This document shows, one piece after another, positions 22,659 through 31,505 of a DNA stretch of 64,000 nucleotides (its first letter is position 1; every line of letters begins with the position of its first letter). The position numbers and the translations under genes are program-made. The notes under the pieces are model-generated. The model was not told where the DNA came from and did no database searches. It saw only the letters and a list, made by a program, of their open reading frames with translations. This stretch comes from Zea mays (Eukaryota; Streptophyta; Magnoliopsida; Poales; Poaceae), in NCBI RefSeq assembly GCF_902167145.1, contig NC_050097.1:145601982-145665981 (forward strand), in the 5' to 3' direction.

Positions 22659-23233
22659 TAGAGATGTCAATGGGGACCCGATACCCGATAACCCGTGGGG
22701 AATTCCCCTATTAGGGTACGGGTATGGGACAAAAATTGTCCCCATGGGTATGGATATGGGACAAAATCTCCACCCATTGGGTAAACGGGTATGGGTTTGG
22801 GAAGCAATAATCCGAACCCGATTACCCATGGGTATTTCATACGTGTACACATGTTCTGTTTGTATGAATGAGTTGAGGCTGAGTCGGCCATCAAACCCGA
22901 CAGACTCCATTTCTTATATTGGTCCCAAGTACTGATTTCTTTTCTGATGGATGGATGAATGGATAATGGTTCATGGATGAGTGCTTGCCGATGTATTGAT
23001 GTATGAAATCTGGATAGTTTGTGCTAGATGTTAGTATGCTAGATGTTAGTACCTAGTTATTCCTTAATTGGGGATGGGGACCCATTGGGGACCCGAAACC
23101 CGAATGGGGATGGGTATGGGATGAGTTTTGTACCCATGATGGGTATGGGTATGGGTATGGGGATGTATCAAACATGATGGGGATGGGTCTAGGATGCAAT
23201 AACCCGATGGGGAATTACCCATTGACATCTCTA
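22659..23233. mobile_element. hAT-type MITE (575 bp)
   Basis: Terminal inverted repeats are TAGAGATGTCAATGGG and its complement CCCATTGACATCTCTA. They are flanked by a perfect 8-bp duplication GCTACTGC (22651-22658 and 23234-23241), the hallmark of hAT elements. The interior is rich in GGGTATGGG/CCCATGGG blocks and encodes no transposase, so the element is non-autonomous. It interrupts exon 1 of the antisense gene; with the element and one TSD copy removed the frame reads on. Confidence 0.92.
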
Positions 23234-23583
23234 GCTACTGCCCAGCCCCCGAGGGTGTTGTCGGGGATGATCCGGCTCAAGTGGGCAGTGCCAACTGTGA
23301 CCCAGCCCCCGAGGGTGCCCGAGCAGGGTCTCCTTCCTGCACTTCCATGGACGTTCACGCGGGTTCACCTCCACACTCTAGCGGCATGGTGGTGGCCCAA
23401 AATCTGGATCAGGGGGTCGCTTTAGAGGGCAGCGTCCCCGCTGGTCTGGCGTTTGGCTCTGTTGAAGGCACTGAGCTCATTCCTACTGGTCTGTTACAAG
23501 TTGCTTCGGGTGGTGGTCTGGCACCTGGTTATCAGCTGATTTCTCCTGATTTGGGGATCCCTTCGTTCTTTTCCAACCTCCAG

Positions 23584-23659
23584 GTATTGTGCTGTACTTT
23601 AGCTTGATCTTTACGTTGCATGAACTTTTGTCATTATGTTCATCTGTTCTTCTTATCAG
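23584..23659 (+). other. Intron 1 of the Grande antisense gene
   Basis: 76 bp, CAG|GTATTG ... CTTATCAG|GC, phase 0, T-rich before the acceptor. It contains in-frame stops, so removal is needed for the protein to continue. Confidence 0.75.
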
Positions 23660-23792
23660 GCTTTGGTGGATGGGATGGCCAGCCAGCTGAGATCGCAGGG
23701 TGCTTTCATCCCAGAAGTCGCTTCGTCTCTTGAGCATTGGAATCCAGTGTCGCTTCATCGTCGTGTATCCGAGTTGGAGGCAACTAATGCTG

Positions 23793-23880
23793 GTTAGTGC
23801 CCTTTTTCTTCTTCTTCTTTGCCTTTGTTCATGGATTGTTTTACCTTCTGACCTCATTTCGTTTGATTACCTCTTGATAG
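23793..23880 (+). other. Intron 2 of the Grande antisense gene
   Basis: 88 bp, G|GTTAGT ... CTTGATAG|GA, phase 1 with a clear polypyrimidine tract; joining restores a Gly codon. Confidence 0.75.
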
Positions 23881-24068
23881 GAATGACTCGGCAGATTGCA
23901 GTTCTTGAGGAAAAACATTCCCGAGATCAAGCTGAAATGGCTCAACGGTGTGCTGACTTCGAGGAGAAGTATTCTCAGAGCCAGACTGAACTAAATCAGG
24001 TCTCCGCTGCTTTGGATGACGCCAACGCTCTGAGTTCTTCTCTTCATGCTCGGCTTGACTCTGAAAAG

Positions 24069-24148
24069 GTAACTTACAAAACCGTGCCTCGCCTTGTTAT
24101 GCTCTTATTACTTGCTTGGATTCTGAAGAAGTTTATTTTTGTTTGTAG
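24069..24148 (+). other. Intron 3 of the Grande antisense gene
   Basis: 80 bp, AAG|GTAACT ... TTTGTAG|GA, phase 0, between two halves of the coiled coil. Confidence 0.78.
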
Positions 24149-24610
24149 GAAGAAAAACGTATCCTTGCTGCTTCTCATGACAATTTGGACAGATTGTATC
24201 GTGATTCTAGCAACTCACTGACCATTTTGGAGAGGAGTCACCGCTTTACAATGGAGGAACTGGACAATCAGCGTTGTAGACTGCAAGAATCTGCTGACGA
24301 AGTGACCCGCCTTAAGCAATTGATATCGGCAAAGGATGCCACCATCAAGGGACTCCGAGCTTCTAAGAAATCCATTGCTCAGGAGTTAGAAGCTGCTCAG
24401 CAGGCTGTTAAAGTTGCCGAAGAAACTGCTGCTACTCTCAAAGCCCAGCGCGATAAAGCCATGGACAAGGCTATTCGGGCGGGACGAATCTTGATGAGGA
24501 GACCCGGCGTGGTTGTTCCTGAAGACATAAAGGCCGATGTGCATGCTGCCCCCGATTCCTCGAATCGCCCTTCTTCGTCGGTCGTTCCTGAGAAAGACAT
24601 TGGAAAATAG

Positions 24611-24801
24611 AGAAACATTTCGCGTGCTATGAGCGCGCGGTTAGCATGATCAAGTATTCGTTAGAGGACATCAGCTTATCATTCGAATGACATGATTACT
24701 CTCTTATTGTATCAGAATTTATTAGTTCGCAAGTTTGTGGTAACGCCGCATGATGATTATGAAGTTTGTTTGCGGGATATGGAAGTCATCCCCTGAATTG
24801 C
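24611..24801. other. 3' flank of the Grande antisense gene
   Basis: AT-rich, with no recognised feature. It is the likely 3' UTR of the antisense gene. Confidence 0.4.
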
Positions 24802-25335
24802 ATAAGCGCGAGTATGCTGCACCGGCTTAAGCCATCGCTGACTTTAGCCGATAACTCCGTTAGTAGGGCATAGTGGTCACCCTGGGTTAAGTAAACGTGA
24901 GCATGTTGCACCGCATTAAGTCGTTGCCGACTTAAGTCGATTGCTCCGTTTGTAGGGCATAGTGGTCACCCCGAGTTAAGTAAGCGTGAGCATGTTGCAC
25001 CGCCTTAAGTCGTTGCCGACTTAAGTCGATTGCTCCGTTTGTAGGGCATAGTGGTCACCCCGAGTTAAGTAAGCGTGAGCATGTTGCACCGCCTTAAGTC
25101 GTTGCCGACTTAAGTCGATTGCTCCGTTTGTAGGGCATAGTGGTCACCCCGAGTTAAGTAAGCGTGAGCATGTTGCACCGCCTTAAGTCGTTGCCGACTT
25201 AAGTCGATTGCTCCGTTTGTAGGGCATAGTGGTCACCCCGAGTTAAGTAAGCGTGAGCATGTTGCACCGCCTTAAGTCGTTGCCGACTTAAGTCGATTGC
25301 TCCGTTTGTAGGGCATAGTGGTCACCCGAGTTAAG
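24802..25335 (+). repeat. 89-bp tandem array with one hairpin per unit in Grande
   Basis: Six units start at about 24802, 24891, 24980, 25069, 25158 and 25247. The last four are almost identical and the first is diverged. Each later unit holds the perfect stem-loop CTTAAGTCG-TTGC-CGACTTAAG (25004-25025 and every 89 bp). The array lies between the antisense gene's 3' end and the end of pol, where the opposing transcripts would meet. Confidence 0.92.
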
Positions 25336-25447
25336 TAAGAATGCAAGTCAATCGTAAACGAGCCGAGTATCTTTGAAATCTCTCTTTATTGATGACGTAT
25401 TTCCATCTTACAGAATACATGGTCGCCCCAGCTGTTTTGAAATACAG

Positions 25448-28400
25448 CTAGGGGTAAAACTTTCTGAGGTGCTCTATGTTCCAGGAGTTCCCAACTTCTG
25501 TGCCATCCATCTGGGTGAGGCGATACGATCCGGGCCGAGTGACTTCTGCTACTATGAAAGGCCCTTCCCATAAGGGTGATAACTTGTGCCGTCCCTCTCC
25601 CGTTAGAATTCGGCGGAGGACGAGGTCTCCTATCGAAAAGAACCATCGCCGCACAGCCTTGTCGTGATAGCGCCTTAGAGTCTGCTGGTACCGTGCTGAT
25701 TGGATTACTGCATTCAGTCGTTCTTCCTCAAGTACATCAACATCCTCCAGCCTGGTGGCCTCGGCTTCTGCTATGCTTTCGAAGATTAATCTTGGCGCCC
25801 CAAACTTGAGATCAGTAGGTAGCACTGCCTCCGATCCATAGACCATGAAGAAAGGAGTGTTTCCATGCAGGGCTCGGCTAGGTTGGGTTCTCAGGCTCCA
25901 AACAACATAAGGCAATTCCCTTATCCACTTTCCTGCGAATTTTTCATTCTTATTGAAGACCCTTTTCCTGAGTGCCTCCAATATCATTCCGTTGGCCCGC
26001 TCAACCTGCCCGTTGGCTCTTGGATGTGCTACAGATGCGTACTTGATCTGAATGCTCTTTTGCTCGCAGAAGTCAAAGAATTCTGAACTGGTGAAGTTGG
26101 ATCCCAAGTCAGTGATGATACTGTTTGGTATCCCGAATCTGAATATTATGCCTTGTATGAATTCGACGGCTTTAGCAGAAGTTAAAGAAGCAATGGGCTT
26201 GAACTCTATCCATTTAGTGAATTTGTCAATCGCCACCAATACATGGGTATATCCCCCTTGAGCTTTCTTGAAAGGTCCAATCATATCCAGTCCCCAGCAT
26301 GCGAAAGGCCAGGTTATTGGTATGGTCTGTAGCTGCTGTGCTGGCATGTGTTGTTGCTTTGACAAGTATTGGCAAGCTTCGCGTCTCTGAACTAATTCGG
26401 CTGCATCGTTCTTCGCCATCGGCCAATAGAATCCTGACCTGAAAACCTTCCCGACTAGTGTTCTGGATGCTGCATGTATCCCACATTGCCCTGCATGGAC
26501 TTCCTCCAGAAGTTGTTTCCCGGTGGACGGGAGAACGCACTTCATGAGGATGCCTGACGCGCCCCTTCTGTACAGTTCCTCCCCAATGAGTGTATAGTGA
26601 GCCGACTGCCTGGCAATGCGCTCTGCCGAGTTCTTGTCGTCTGGTTCTTCTTCATTCTTTATAAACTTAATAGTCGGTCTTCTCCAGTCGTCAGAATCTG
26701 ACTCGAGTTGATTTATGATGTTGCATTCTTCTGTTTGATCCATTGAGATACTCGGCTGCAGAATTTCTTGCACGAAGACTCCGGGTGGGACCTGAGTTCG
26801 ACCGGATCCGAGCTTGGACAGTACATCGGCCGCCGTGTTCCGATCTCTTTCTATATGATGAAATTCCAGACCCTCGAATTTATCTTCCAGCTTTCGGACG
26901 GCAGCACAGTATTTTCCCATTGAATCACTTGAACAATCCCATTCCTTGTTTATCTGGCTGATGACAACCAGAGAATCTCCGTATACCATCAATCTCTTGA
27001 CGCCCAGTGACATGGCGATGTTTAATCCATGTATCAAAGCTTCATACTCGGCTGCATTGTTAGAGGCCGGGAATAGCAACTGGAGAGCGTACTTGAGGTG
27101 TTCGCCTCCAGGTGCAGTGAAGAGAATCCCTGCTCCTGCTCCCTGCAGCTTCAGCGAGCCATCAAAATACATTCGCCATACTTCTGCCGTTTCTGGATTG
27201 TCTGGTACTTGCTGTTCTGTCCACTCTGATACGAAATCAACCAGTGCTTGAGTTTTGATAGCAGTGCGAGGTCGGAACTCGATATCGTGGGATCCCAACT
27301 CGCAAGCCCACTTGGCTATTCGGCCAATGGCTTCCTTGTTGTGAAGAATGTCCCCTATTGGAAAACCAGTGACTACTATGACTTTGTGGTCGTCAAAGTA
27401 GTGACGCAGCTTGCGGGCAGTTAGAAGTACTGCATATAATAGCTTCTGAACCTGAGGATACTTTTTCTTCGAGGGGCCTAGAACTTCACTGATGAAGTAA
27501 ACAGGATGTTGTACTGGATAGGCATGCCCTTCTTCTACTCGCTCGACTACCAACGTGGTGCTTATCACGTGAGTCGTGCAAGAGATATACAGCAACAAAT
27601 CTTCAGCCGGTTGAGTCGGCGTAGCTCGCCGGGGTGGTTTTAGTACTGGTGGTGTTGTCAAGAATTTCTTCAGTGCGTCTAGAGCTTCTTGTGCTTCTGA
27701 AGTCCATTGAAACTTATCCACCTTCTTGAGTAGCTTGTAAAATGGCAAACCTTTTTCTCCTAGCCTGGATATAAATCTGCTCAGAGCTGCCATACATCCA
27801 GTGAGTCGCTGAACCTTCTTTTGTGACCGAGGAGCTTCCATCTTCATGATAGCTTCAATCTTATCTGGATTAGCCTCAATTCCCCAGTGGCTGACGATAA
27901 ACCCGAGCAACTTTCCTGCTGGTACCCCGAAAACACATTTTTCAGGATTGAGCTTCCATCTATATCTTCTCAGGCTGTTGAAAACCAGCTGTAAATCCTC
28001 GATGAAGTTTTCTGAATTCTCTGTTTTGATCACCACATCATCTACGTAAGCCTCCACACGCTTGCCCCAGTGATCGGCTAAGCATGTTTGAATGGCTCTC
28101 TGATAAGTCGCTCCAGCGTTTTTGAGGCCGAACGGCATGGAGGTATAACAGAAAGCACCAAACGGAGTGATGAACGCCGTTTTTTCCTCGTCTTCTTTTG
28201 CTAAACTAATCTGATGATACCCGGAATAGCAATCTAAGAAAGACAGCACAGAACACCCAGCGGTGGAATCCACCACCTGATCTATCCTCAGGAGCCCGAA
28301 GGGATCCTTCGGACAGTGTTTGTTGAGATCAGTATAGTCGACGCACATGCGCCAATCCACTTTATTCTTTTTGAGTACAAGAACAGGGTTGGCTAACCAC

Positions 28401-28633
28401 TCGGGGTGTAATACTTCTCTAATAAATCCAGCCACGACCAAGCGAGCTAACTCGGCACGAATGGCCTCTCTCTTGTCGGGCGTGAAACGACGTAGCTTTT
28501 GCCGGATCGGTCTCGCCTGGAAATAGACCTTCAATTTGTGCTCGGCCAGTTCTCTTGGGACTCCCAGCATATCCGCAGGTTGCCATGCGAATACGTCTCG
28601 GTTATCTTGCAGGAACTGGACGAGCGCGCTTTC
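25448..28633 (-). CDS. pol: Grande pol: reverse transcriptase, RNase H, integrase
   Basis: One open frame of about 1060 codons follows directly, in the same frame, after a TAG that ends gag-pro. Counting from the Met at 28570, RT spans roughly residues 30-240, with CVDYTDLN, LSFLDCYSGYHQI, MPFGLKNAGATYQR and the active site AYVDDVVIKT (YVDD at 175-178). RNase H shows MYFDGSLKLQGAGAG, NNAAEYEALIHGL and GDSLVVI. Integrase has the H-H part (HAGQCGIH), but the expected CxxC reads RREACQY, so the first zinc Cys is Arg. The DDE residues are present in WGLDMIGPF, ITDLGSNFT and GQVERANGMI. The C-terminal domain ends RKFYP at 25448. Everything else looks functional; the lost Cys probably impairs integrase. 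Confidence 0.92.
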   Translation of the reverse strand, partial: ESALVQFLQDNRDVFAWQPADMLGVPRELAEHKLKVYFQARPIRQKLRRFTPDKREAIRAELARLVVAGFIREVLHPEWLANPVLVLKKNKVDWRMCVDYTDLNKHCPKDPFGLLRIDQVVDSTAGCSVLSFLDCYSGYHQISLAKEDEEKTAFITPFGAFCYTSMPFGLKNAGATYQRAIQTCLADHWGKRVEAYVDDVVIKTENSENFIEDLQLVFNSLRRYRWKLNPEKCVFGVPAGKLLGFIVSHWGIEANPDKIEAIMKMEAPRSQKKVQRLTGCMAALSRFISRLGEKGLPFYKLLKKVDKFQWTSEAQEALDALKKFLTTPPVLKPPRRATPTQPAEDLLLYISCTTHVISTTLVVERVEEGHAYPVQHPVYFISEVLGPSKKKYPQVQKLLYAVLLTARKLRHYFDDHKVIVVTGFPIGDILHNKEAIGRIAKWACELGSHDIEFRPRTAIKTQALVDFVSEWTEQQVPDNPETAEVWRMYFDGSLKLQGAGAGILFTAPGGEHLKYALQLLFPASNNAAEYEALIHGLNIAMSLGVKRLMVYGDSLVVISQINKEWDCSSDSMGKYCAAVRKLEDKFEGLEFHHIERDRNTAADVLSKLGSGRTQVPPGVFVQEILQPSISMDQTEECNIINQLESDSDDWRRPTIKFIKNEEEPDDKNSAERIARQSAHYTLIGEELYRRGASGILMKCVLPSTGKQLLEEVHAGQCGIHAASRTLVGKVFRSGFYWPMAKNDAAELVQRREACQYLSKQQHMPAQQLQTIPITWPFACWGLDMIGPFKKAQGGYTHVLVAIDKFTKWIEFKPIASLTSAKAVEFIQGIIFRFGIPNSIITDLGSNFTSSEFFDFCEQKSIQIKYASVAHPRANGQVERANGMILEALRKRVFNKNEKFAGKWIRELPYVVWSLRTQPSRALHGNTPFFMVYGSEAVLPTDLKFGAPRLIFESIAEAEATRLEDVDVLEEERLNAVIQSARYQQTLRRYHDKAVRRWFFSIGDLVLRRILTGEGRHKLSPLWEGPFIVAEVTRPGSYRLTQMDGTEVGNSWNIEHLRKFYP

Positions 28634-31459
28634 CTATTTGTCGTTCAAACTGGAGCTCATGATGGCCGTCTTGCGCTCATCAGCGAACCCCAGGTTGATT
28701 CGCTTGGTTTCTTCAGTCGGCCGCATAGAGGTCGTGGCATGAGCTTCGTTTGCCGGTACTGCGAGGCCCTCCTCAGGCTTAGAGTTCGCCAATGTAGAAG
28801 GAACCGTTGACGGCTTGGTGGTGAGGGCTGCCTGGATGGCCACTCGGAAACATTCTGCGGCGCCTTGGAAGTCGGCGCGCACAGTTATGATTCCTTGCGG
28901 TCCTGGCATCTTCAGTATCATGTATGTATAGTGCGGAATGGCCATGAATTTGGCCAGTCCCGGCCTCCCGATGATGGCGTTGTACCCGCAGTCGAAGTTC
29001 GCCACCTCGAACCTCAGGAACTCGGTTCTGTAGTTCTCCGGAGTTCCGAAGGTGACCGACATGTAGATGTGGCCCAGCGGGTATTCCCCTTCTGTCGGCA
29101 CGATGCCGAAGAAAGGAGTGTCTGACTTGTGGAGCTCTTTGAGGTGAACTCCCAAGCCATGGAGCATCCGGGGGAAGGTGACGTTGATGCTGCTCCCCCC
29201 GTCCACTAGCACCTTCTTTACCCGGCTCTCTCGGATTACCGGATCGACGAGGAGCGGGTATTTGCCTGGATGGTCGAAGTTGAGCCATTGATCTTCCCGA
29301 GTGAAAGTGATTGGGTGCTCCGACCACCGGTATGGGGCGGGAGGACCGGTGGTCGCCACCAATATCTGGCGGTCGTTGAGCTTTTGTTGTCTTTTGTTCT
29401 CCTGCGACCCATGTCCGCCGAAGATGACGTTGACCTCCCTGTCAACGCGTGGGAAAGCTCCTCCTCCCCCCTCCTCCTGCTGATGGGGCTGTCGTGGTTC
29501 ATCTGGTCCTCCCCTCGGCGGAGGAGGCGGTAGAGGTTGGAAGGGTCGGCCGTGCCCGATGGAGTGCTTGAAGTCCCGACAGTTACGAAGAGTGTGGCGC
29601 ATGTCCTTGTGGTACGGGCACTGGGCGTCGAGGATGTCGTCCAGCGTGCGCTCGCCTCCACGAGGTCCTCCTCGGGCGCGAGAGGCGGGTGGTTCGGCGG
29701 CGTGTACTTCTTCACGAGGCCTCTTCTCCCAGCGTTTGTCGGGTGGTTGGTTCGCGTCACGTCGTGGCGCTGCCGGTGCAGGCTTTGCTCCTCCGATGAG
29801 ATCCTGGGCCCGCTCGTCGGCGGTGATGTAGAGGTCGGCTTCCCGGAACAGCTCCTCGGAGGTAGTCGGCGCCTTTTGTAGTATGGCTCGGACGAAAGCC
29901 GAGTCATTGGATCCCCTGTAGAAGTCCTCGATCACGGCCGCCTCCGTGACCTCGGGGATGCGGTTTCTCATGGTCTGGAACCTTTTGAGGTATGACCAGA
30001 GAGTCTCATCCCCCCGGCGCTTGATGGATTTAAGATCCCATGGTTGCGCTGGCTTGTCGGAGAGGGACTGGAAGTTGGCGGTGAAACGTCGACTGAAGTC
30101 TCCCCAGTCGTCGATGCAGTGTCGGGGTAGATGTCGTAGCCACTGTAGCGCATCTTGCCCAAGGACGATGGGCAGATACGCGGTCATGACGTCCTCAGAT
30201 GCCCCGGCAGCCCGAGCAGCGGTGGTGTAGACGGCTAGCCAACCCCCTGGATCCTGCTTAGGTTCATATTTGTCGACATTGGATACCTTGAAATTGGGAG
30301 GCCATTGGATGGCCCTAAGGCGCGGAGTAAGAGCGGATACTCCGCACGTATCCTCCTGTCGTCGGGGACGACGTCTGTCCCGGGGAGGGGAGTGGTGGTT
30401 GTGGTTCCTCGACCGTCCCCGGGTGGTACCGCCAGTTGAAGCTGTTGCCGACTCAGTCCTGGTGGCCTGGCTTTGAGTCGGGAAGCCATGATCTCGGTCA
30501 TACTCCTCCCGACGGCGAATTTCGTTTTCATGCCGCCGTTCGAGCGAAGCATTGATAGAGCTTCGTGCGTCTCGGCGACTGTTGATGGCGTGTCGTAGAT
30601 CGTTCGGCGGGTGAGCGAGCGGTAGAAGATGGTTGGCCTCCTGAGTGAACAGGCGTCGGTATCCCTCGGCGTCGGGAGTCCGAGGAAGTCCGTCAGCTAT
30701 CTGAGCTAGTACACCTCCGACTTCGCTTGGCGTGTTCATAGCTCGGGCGAAGTCGGGGTTCAGGTTGCGCCCGAAGAGCGGATTCTCCCGGCGTTGCCTT
30801 GCATCTTGCTCGGCTTGCTCCTGAGTCCGTCGGCGATCACGTCGTCGGGAGTTTCTTCGTTCCCTGAAGACGCGTTCTTCCGGAGTTTCTCCTATCTCCG
30901 AGACCTCGTCTCGCGAGACAGGCTGCTCCGGATCCCGTTCTCCGGCTGCGTGATGTCGTCGAACGTTCCTGCGTCGGTTCCTCCGTCGGCGGGATTCTCG
31001 TTGAGGTGGTTCTTCTCCAGGCGCGGTCGGTTCGTCGTCAGAGACGGCGGGTGACTCCACTCTCCCGATGAAGAGGACGTCGGGGTAGAATGGTGCTGCT
31101 GTCGTGGCGACTTTCTTTCCGTTCTCCTTTGAGGCCGGAGGAACGGAAAGAACGACTTGCCTTTCCCTGGTCTCCTTCTTCCTCGCGATCCGTGTCCATT
31201 CTTTCGTCGGGGAAGTAGACAGCGGAGTCTCCCGGGTCAGCGAGCTTCCAGCTCCAGCCTTTCCGGAGACGATCTTTTTCCGAAGAGCCGGAGGTTGCGT
31301 CTTTCCAGCATTTTCGGAGTTCGTTGGAGGGGACTTCTTTTCCGGCGGATCTGCGATGCGGTGTAGAATTCCCTCTTCATCCGCTACAGATGAGATTGTC
31401 CCGAAGCAGAATACAGATCCGGGACGCACGGTGATCTTGCTGTGGAAGGTGACGGCCAT
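28634..31459 (-). CDS. gag: Grande gag-protease (941 aa)
   Basis: I chose the ATG at 31459 (MAVTFHSKITVRPG), 27 bp after the PBS in element direction; an upstream in-frame Met lies inside the LTR and is not credible. The N-terminal 350 residues are charged and Arg-rich. The capsid core includes WPPNFKVSNVDKYEPKQDP, DALQWLRHLPRHCIDDW, FTANFQSLSDKP and LWSYLKRFQTMRNRIP. A knuckle-like CPYHKDMRHTLRNC follows. Protease has KVLVDGGSSINVTF. The frame is intact over the whole length and ends at the TAG at 28634-28636, with pol continuing in the same frame. Confidence 0.92.
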   Translation of the reverse strand: MAVTFHSKITVRPGSVFCFGTISSVADEEGILHRIADPPEKKSPPTNSENAGKTQPPALRKKIVSGKAGAGSSLTRETPLSTSPTKEWTRIARKKETRERQVVLSVPPASKENGKKVATTAAPFYPDVLFIGRVESPAVSDDEPTAPGEEPPQRESRRRRNRRRNVRRHHAAGERDPEQPVSRDEVSEIGETPEERVFRERRNSRRRDRRRTQEQAEQDARQRRENPLFGRNLNPDFARAMNTPSEVGGVLAQIADGLPRTPDAEGYRRLFTQEANHLLPLAHPPNDLRHAINSRRDARSSINASLERRHENEIRRREEYDRDHGFPTQSQATRTESATASTGGTTRGRSRNHNHHSPPRDRRRPRRQEDTCGVSALTPRLRAIQWPPNFKVSNVDKYEPKQDPGGWLAVYTTAARAAGASEDVMTAYLPIVLGQDALQWLRHLPRHCIDDWGDFSRRFTANFQSLSDKPAQPWDLKSIKRRGDETLWSYLKRFQTMRNRIPEVTEAAVIEDFYRGSNDSAFVRAILQKAPTTSEELFREADLYITADERAQDLIGGAKPAPAAPRRDANQPPDKRWEKRPREEVHAAEPPASRARGGPRGGERTLDDILDAQCPYHKDMRHTLRNCRDFKHSIGHGRPFQPLPPPPPRGGPDEPRQPHQQEEGGGGAFPRVDREVNVIFGGHGSQENKRQQKLNDRQILVATTGPPAPYRWSEHPITFTREDQWLNFDHPGKYPLLVDPVIRESRVKKVLVDGGSSINVTFPRMLHGLGVHLKELHKSDTPFFGIVPTEGEYPLGHIYMSVTFGTPENYRTEFLRFEVANFDCGYNAIIGRPGLAKFMAIPHYTYMILKMPGPQGIITVRADFQGAAECFRVAIQAALTTKPSTVPSTLANSKPEEGLAVPANEAHATTSMRPTEETKRINLGFADERKTAIMSSSLNDK

Positions 31460-31485
31460 TGAGCTAGCTTGGATCGTCGACACAC

Positions 31486-31503
31486 CCCCTACCTGGCGCG
31501 CCA
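31486..31503 (-). promoter_or_regulatory. Grande primer binding site
   Basis: On the minus strand this reads TGGCGCGCCAGGTAGGGG, two bases after the LTR. It confirms the minus orientation. Confidence 0.9.
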
Positions 31504-31505
31504 GC

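Larger units (their letters stand above)
20756..24610 (+). pseudogene. Multi-exon antisense gene of Grande: Transposase_28-like domain plus coiled coil
   Basis: The gene runs opposite to gag-pol, from the ATG at 20756 (MAPKRKTANSS) to the TAG at 24608-24610. The N-terminal ~200 residues resemble the plant 'putative gypsy-type transposon' domain (Pfam Transposase_28), with AELLRLVSVGVLPPWELCSW, FLLRGLGLPISPFFRGLL and HLCEAFLGVLPHFGLWKY. A basic segment (KKKRRRLRR near 22030), acidic and Ser-rich parts and three PAPEG-type repeats follow. The C-terminus (23881-24610) is a long coiled coil. Three GT-AG introns keep the frame: 23584-23659 (phase 0), 23793-23880 (phase 1) and 24069-24148 (phase 0). 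Lesions are a frameshift near 21990 and the MITE at 22659-23233. Without them the coding length is about 1000 codons. The family's biochemical role is unknown; I infer a nuclear or chromatin-associated accessory protein. Confidence 0.75.

Noticed and set aside
22680..23200. GGGTATGGG-type microsatellite as a separate locus
   Set aside because: It is the interior of the 575-bp MITE.
28779..29907. Long secondary minus- and plus-strand frames across Grande gag
   Set aside because: They overlap the intact 941-codon gag-protease frame and show no domain of their own.
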